Source: an uncultured Clostridia bacterium
GTDB taxonomy: Bacteria; Bacillota; Clostridia; Oscillospirales; Ruminococcaceae
DNA: 64,000 nucleotides
Assembly (NCBI GenBank): GCA_947383835.1
Contig: CANDEV010000002.1
Coordinates: forward strand, 233,225 to 297,224
Direction of reading: 5' to 3'
Part shown: piece by piece, positions 60,838-64,000 of the stretch
Layout: the number at the start of each line of letters is the position of its first letter
Numbering within the stretch: the stretch's first letter is position 1
Notes under the pieces: model-generated
Told to the model about the DNA's origin: nothing
The model's input: only the letters and a program-made list of their open reading frames with translations
Databases searched by the model: none
Made by a program: the position numbers and the translations under genes

Positions 60838-61021
60838 ACATTTGATTGTCACTGGGCATTATCAAAGCCGCAACGATATACGCTGCTATTCCAAAGCCCG
60901 AAAAGGCGAGCAGCGCCCAAATAAGCCGCACCACCGTGGTATCAACGTTCAGATATCGGGCAACTCCCGAGCATACGCCGCAAATCTTTCTGTCGGCTTC
61001 GCATTTCATAAGTCTGTTCAT
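60836..61021 (-). CDS. PspC-domain membrane protein
   Basis: 61 residues forming one PspC domain: basic N-terminus MNRLMKCEADRKICGVCSGVARYLNVDTTVVRLIWALLA and a single membrane helix ending IVAALIMP. In Firmicutes such proteins sit with DUF4097/DUF1700 genes in envelope-stress modules. It is last in the leftward padR operon. Confidence 0.92.
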   Translation of the reverse strand: MNRLMKCEADRKICGVCSGVARYLNVDTTVVRLIWALLAFSGFGIAAYIVAALIMPSDNQM

Positions 61022-61068
61022 AAAATCATTTCCTCTCTGAAAGTTAATTTATTTTTGCGGAACAACGC

Positions 61069-62058
61069 TTATTCCTCATAGAATGAAATGTAGCACTCTC
61101 CCGCGGATATTTTTATGTCAAAGCTGTTTATGCCGCTTTCGGAAACCTTTTCCTGTACTGAAACCTCGCTTTGTCCCGCCGCATTTTCTTCGGTTACAGG
61201 TGTTACCGCCAATGAGGTGACAGCACTTGTTTCGGAGTACGTATACTCGCCGCTGCTTACATGATCGCCGTCGATATAAACGCTGCCCGCCGTTCTGTCA
61301 ACAGACCATTTATAGCCGGTGCGTTTGCCAATAAGATCCATATAAAGGTCGCCTGCGTTCATTTTTATGCTGTTTTCGCCGACCATTTTGCATTGGGTGT
61401 AATACATTGACCCTGCCGTCATTTTTATGTTGGCATTGTTAAAATTGCAGTTCTCAAAAGTACAATCTCCCGCCGACATTTTTATTTGAGCGGATTCTGC
61501 GGCATTCACGTTTGTGAAATGGTGCTCTCCCGCCATAAGGTCAACACTGAGTCTGTTAACTTCAAGGTCGGCAACGTTAAGCTCTCCCGCAGTAACAGAA
61601 AAATTCGCGGTCTCAAACACCTTAGGGGGAACGGTGATAATAATGTCGGTATCGTTGTCACTGAAGTCCCAATTAAAAAGATAAAACTCCGGGGAGTAGC
61701 TTACATACAAGGAACCGTTCTCAATTTTGTAATTTAAACATTCGGGGGCTACGCCTGTTCCCGAGATGCTTATAACGTCGGCGGACATAATGGTGAAATC
61801 TCCCAAATCAATATTTATATCCAGCTTATTTACAGTGTCGGCGTTTTGGGGATTTACAATTGAGAATTCGCCGTCTCCATCGTAAGAATACTCGCCGATG
61901 TCTTCATATGTCACATAAGTTGTCTCGGAGCCGTGATGTCTTACGGGGAGAGAGAACACGTCCTCATAGCCGTTTACCCACAGCACAGAAACACCGGTTA
62001 TGCCTACAATTAATAGAATTATTCCTGTAATTAATAATTTAATACACGCTTTAACCAT
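61069..62058 (-). CDS. DUF4097 family membrane-anchored protein
   Basis: 329 residues: N-terminal membrane helix (about 8-28), then a DUF4097-type right-handed beta repeat (FSVTAGELNVADLEVNRLSVDLMAGEHHFTNVNA, IKMSAGDCTFENCNF, IKMTAGSMYY, IKMNAGDLYMDL; repeated SAG/TAG/NAG turns). The C-terminal SAGECYISF resembles another repeat. Its start is coupled to the upstream DUF1700 gene (stop and start share one base). Confidence 0.92.
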   Translation of the reverse strand: MVKACIKLLITGIILLIVGITGVSVLWVNGYEDVFSLPVRHHGSETTYVTYEDIGEYSYDGDGEFSIVNPQNADTVNKLDINIDLGDFTIMSADVISISGTGVAPECLNYKIENGSLYVSYSPEFYLFNWDFSDNDTDIIITVPPKVFETANFSVTAGELNVADLEVNRLSVDLMAGEHHFTNVNAAESAQIKMSAGDCTFENCNFNNANIKMTAGSMYYTQCKMVGENSIKMNAGDLYMDLIGKRTGYKWSVDRTAGSVYIDGDHVSSGEYTYSETSAVTSLAVTPVTEENAAGQSEVSVQEKVSESGINSFDIKISAGECYISFYEE

Positions 62059-62966
62059 TATGCAGTCCTCCTTTTGCTGAAAAGACCAAAAATTTTACGT
62101 ATAAACCAAGGGAGAAATTTAAAGAAGAATGCAAGTGAAGCGGAAAGCATTATCAGTCCTATTCCCAACACAGTTACAGCTGCAAATATAAGTCCTACAG
62201 CCGCAGGTATTGAAGAAGCAAATTGCAGTAATCCCGAAACAAATGCAATTACCGCAACAACAAGACAGGCAAGAGAACCTAAGCCGATCAAAAGCATTGT
62301 CACAATTACTGCAAATGCGACAGGTATCACGCAGGGTATCAAAAAGAATATCGTAATAAATATCCAAAAAATTATCCAGCCCGCGCTCATGCCGGTTTTT
62401 TCCTGCTGCGGGGGAGGGGGATAATTATTTTCTCCCGCGTGTGTGTAATATTGATCGAAATTTACATTTCCGCTTTTATTTGTGTTTGCATTGTAAGCAG
62501 AGTTCTGCGTTTTTTCCTCGCTCCCTGCTGCATTTGCTCCGTACATTTTAATACCGTCGTCCTGATGTGGCGGCATAGTACGGTTCGGCATAATATCCTC
62601 GTTCGGGGAATTTTTCGCTGTCTGCTCTTGCTGCGCCCGCGGCGGCATAACGTCGCTTGTGCGGTCGTCGTTTACAAAAGCCTCGGGCTTTCTCAAGGAA
62701 GCGAACACGCCTGTGGTATTTTGAGGCATAGGCTTGCTTTCTTTGTATTTGATGTACACCTCGCTTTTGGAATACAGCGACGTCTCACCGATAATAGTTC
62801 TTGCAAGGTTATAGGGCTTTCCAAGCTCATCCATAACCTCCTGCTCCTTTTCGGGACCTGCGTCCTCGAAATATTCTTCATAGAACCCTACTGCCATATC
62901 ACGTTCTTCCTTTGGAAGCGTAATAAGATGCGAGTCGAGTTCCGCTAAATATTCAGCACGTGTCAT
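62058..62966 (-). CDS. DUF1700 family membrane protein
   Basis: 302 residues. The N-terminal DUF1700/HAAS region (MTRAEYLAELDSHLITLPKEERDMAVGFYEEYFED, then the ELGKPYNLARTI segment) may contact the PadR partner. A long disordered Asn/Pro/Gln-rich linker (85-190) precedes three or four membrane helices (195-290). It overlaps padR by 4 bp and DUF4097 by 1 bp. The length of the linker is unusual for the family. Confidence 0.92.
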   Translation of the reverse strand: MTRAEYLAELDSHLITLPKEERDMAVGFYEEYFEDAGPEKEQEVMDELGKPYNLARTIIGETSLYSKSEVYIKYKESKPMPQNTTGVFASLRKPEAFVNDDRTSDVMPPRAQQEQTAKNSPNEDIMPNRTMPPHQDDGIKMYGANAAGSEEKTQNSAYNANTNKSGNVNFDQYYTHAGENNYPPPPQQEKTGMSAGWIIFWIFITIFFLIPCVIPVAFAVIVTMLLIGLGSLACLVVAVIAFVSGLLQFASSIPAAVGLIFAAVTVLGIGLIMLSASLAFFFKFLPWFIRKIFGLFSKRRTA

Positions 62967-63292
62967 AAATTAACCTCCTCATCTGCCTGCTCCGAAATAA
63001 GAACGTCTATTTTGTCCTTATAAACGACCCATTCTTCACGGTAAATTTTAAGCTGTTCAATGCCTTTTTCGGTGATTTTATAGTATCTTCGGTTTCTTCC
63101 CAGATACTCCTGGTCGTAGCTTGTGAGAAATTCATTTTTCAGCAGTCTCCTTAAAACGGGATACAGCGTGGATTCCGACATCTCCATAGCTCCGCGTATT
63201 TCCTGAGTTATCTTATATCCGTAAGTATCCTCCTTGGAAACAACGGAAAGCACAAGTGCGTCCAGCAATGCTGCGCTGACCGGAAAAACCAT
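62963..63292 (-). CDS. PadR family transcriptional regulator
   Basis: A 109-residue PadR winged helix: LLDALVLSVVSKEDTYGYKITQEI, SESTLYPVLRRLLKNEFLTSY and the wing RRYYKITEKGIEQLK. AAAGGAGG lies 6 bases before the ATG. It is first in padR-DUF1700-DUF4097-pspC. A perfect 8-bp inverted repeat 26 bp upstream is its probable operator. Confidence 0.95.
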   Translation of the reverse strand: MVFPVSAALLDALVLSVVSKEDTYGYKITQEIRGAMEMSESTLYPVLRRLLKNEFLTSYDQEYLGRNRRYYKITEKGIEQLKIYREEWVVYKDKIDVLISEQADEEVNL

Positions 63293-63317
63293 ATTAGCCC
63301 TCCTTTTATTTTTTACT

Positions 63318-63339
63318 TTTATTAAATGTTGTTAATAAA
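63318..63339 (-). promoter_or_regulatory. candidate PadR operator
   Basis: TTTATTAA, 6 bases, TTAATAAA: perfect 8-bp arms directly upstream of the padR ribosome site, in the expected promoter region. Confidence 0.5.
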
Positions 63340-63355
63340 CTGATGATAAAAATAT

Positions 63356-63814
63356 TCAGTTTTTCAAAGCATTATCCAAAGCAGAAAAGAACTCTTCCGA
63401 AGCGATGTAATATTCCGACAAATATTTATTTGACACAGAGCTGTTTATAATATCACCGCCTATTGTGACCTTGACAATATCGGAATTTTCATAGGTAACG
63501 TATTCCATTATCTTTTCATACTGCTCATCGTTTTTAGACTTAATAACAGCTTTGGTCTTTTCTTGATAAAGCGATATGGTGTACTGTGGAATAAGTTCGC
63601 TGCTTGCCTTAACAGCTTCTGTCCAATTATTTTCATCGAAAAATTCTGATATATCGGATTGCTTTAGCTGTTCAAGTACAGCAATATTATTTTGTTTGGC
63701 TGCACCTGATATCTCAATTCGGCAAAGCTTTTCACCTTTATTGTTATTTGTGCATCCATTAAACAATAAGGATATAATAACTACTAATCCACATAAAAGC
63801 AATATTTTTTTCAT
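63356..63814 (-). CDS. putative lipoprotein
   Basis: 152 residues with a lipoprotein signal peptide: MKK start, hydrophobic core and lipobox LFNGC (Cys21), then an Asn/Lys linker and an unrecognised outer domain. It should be processed by the LspA encoded at 50609. AGGGAGG lies upstream of the ATG. It has its own strong promoter and is followed by the padR operon on the same strand. Confidence 0.8.
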   Translation of the reverse strand: MKKILLLCGLVVIISLLFNGCTNNNKGEKLCRIEISGAAKQNNIAVLEQLKQSDISEFFDENNWTEAVKASSELIPQYTISLYQEKTKAVIKSKNDEQYEKIMEYVTYENSDIVKVTIGGDIINSSVSNKYLSEYYIASEEFFSALDNALKN

Positions 63815-63866
63815 TTAAGTGACCTCCCTTATAAATGAAAATTGCAATTTCCTTAGCTTTGATATT

Positions 63867-63895
63867 ATTATACATCATATAATATCATTTGTCAA
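63867..63895 (-). promoter_or_regulatory. promoter of the lipoprotein gene
   Basis: TTGACA and TATAAT on the minus strand, 17 bp apart, both perfect, about 52 bp before the ATG. Confidence 0.88.
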
Positions 63896-63950
63896 TACAT
63901 ATTTGAAAAAAATTTTAATTTCATATTTTTTGCCGAAAAAGTTTCAGGTG

Positions 63951-63979
63951 TGGACAAATAGCGCATAATATGATATAAT
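63951..63979 (+). promoter_or_regulatory. promoter reading out of the right edge
   Basis: TGGACA and TATAAT with 17 bp spacing. An ATG at 63986 lies about where transcription should begin, so any gene there would be nearly leaderless; only five codons (MRKAK) are inside the window. Confidence 0.6.
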
Positions 63980-64000
63980 AAAGAAATGAGAAAAGCAAAA

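Noticed and set aside
1..64000. CRISPR array, transposase, integrase or phage genes
   Set aside because: No regularly spaced repeats and no mobile-element domain were found on either strand.

Overview
The window reads as ordinary chromosome of a Gram-positive, spore-forming, probably motile anaerobe of the Clostridia, most likely the Oscillospiraceae/Ruminococcaceae. The basis is: spoIVB and spoIIGA-sigE-sigG (endospore programme), cheV (chemotaxis), strong AAAGGAG ribosome sites, sigma-A type promoters (TTGACA-17-TATAAT), the B. subtilis-like orders miaB-ylbF/ymcA-mutS-mutL-miaA-hfq and ylmE-sepF-ylmH-divIVA-ileS-lspA-rluD, an incomplete oxidative TCA branch (aconitase, NADP-isocitrate dehydrogenase) and a split transketolase. 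No phage, transposase, CRISPR array or rRNA was seen. The family-level assignment is inference.

Layout. 1-1.6 kb: tail of an unknown gene, a methyltransferase and an AT-rich orphan. 1.7-3.7 kb: YerC-like regulator, methyltransferase and hslO (Hsp33), closed by a bidirectional terminator facing a LacI-family regulator that has a near-perfect palindromic operator candidate upstream. 4.9-11.1 kb: sporulation block with spoIVB, a four-gene tRNA operon (Val, Asp, Gly, Cys), a GNAT enzyme, then sigG, sigE and spoIIGA on the minus strand. 11.2-16.1 kb: cheV, tRNA-Thr, a membrane protein that looks like a dead signal peptidase, a HAD phosphatase and a zinc-ribbon membrane protein. 16.1-22.3 kb: acn, three small membrane or Cys-rich genes, icd, rex and a Q/N-rich membrane protein. 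22.3-26 kb: uvrC, rsmD, coaD and a coiled-coil protein. 26-31.9 kb: ECF sigma factor, membrane protein and an ABC exporter with one ATPase and three related permeases. 31.9-34 kb: dnaI/dnaC-like loader and dnaD on the minus strand. 34-43.7 kb: tRNA modification, mismatch repair and hfq cluster. 43.7-52 kb: division and ileS cluster. 52-60.3 kb: HAD, transketolase, small enzymes, a CPBP protease, an XRE regulator and ligA. 60.3-64 kb: an XRE regulator, a possible small RNA, and a PspC/DUF4097/DUF1700/PadR envelope-stress-like operon preceded by a lipoprotein gene.

Gene cooperation. SpoIIGA would process pro-SigE, and SigG would drive forespore genes including spoIVB. A hairpin touching the sigG ribosome site and a Spo0A-box-like site upstream of spoIIGA suggest that the timing controls known in Bacillus are kept here. 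MutS, MutL and UvrC cover repair, and MiaA and MiaB modify A37 of tRNA.

The least expected pattern is at several start sites. A strong Shine-Dalgarno sequence is followed not by the main start codon but by a micro-ORF or hairpin-bearing spacer (spoIVB, a DUF3795-like gene, coaD, mutS; miniature versions before a CPBP protease and a C39-like gene), and some of these spacers share sequence by eye. This is the best candidate for something undescribed, but it rests on visual comparison only.
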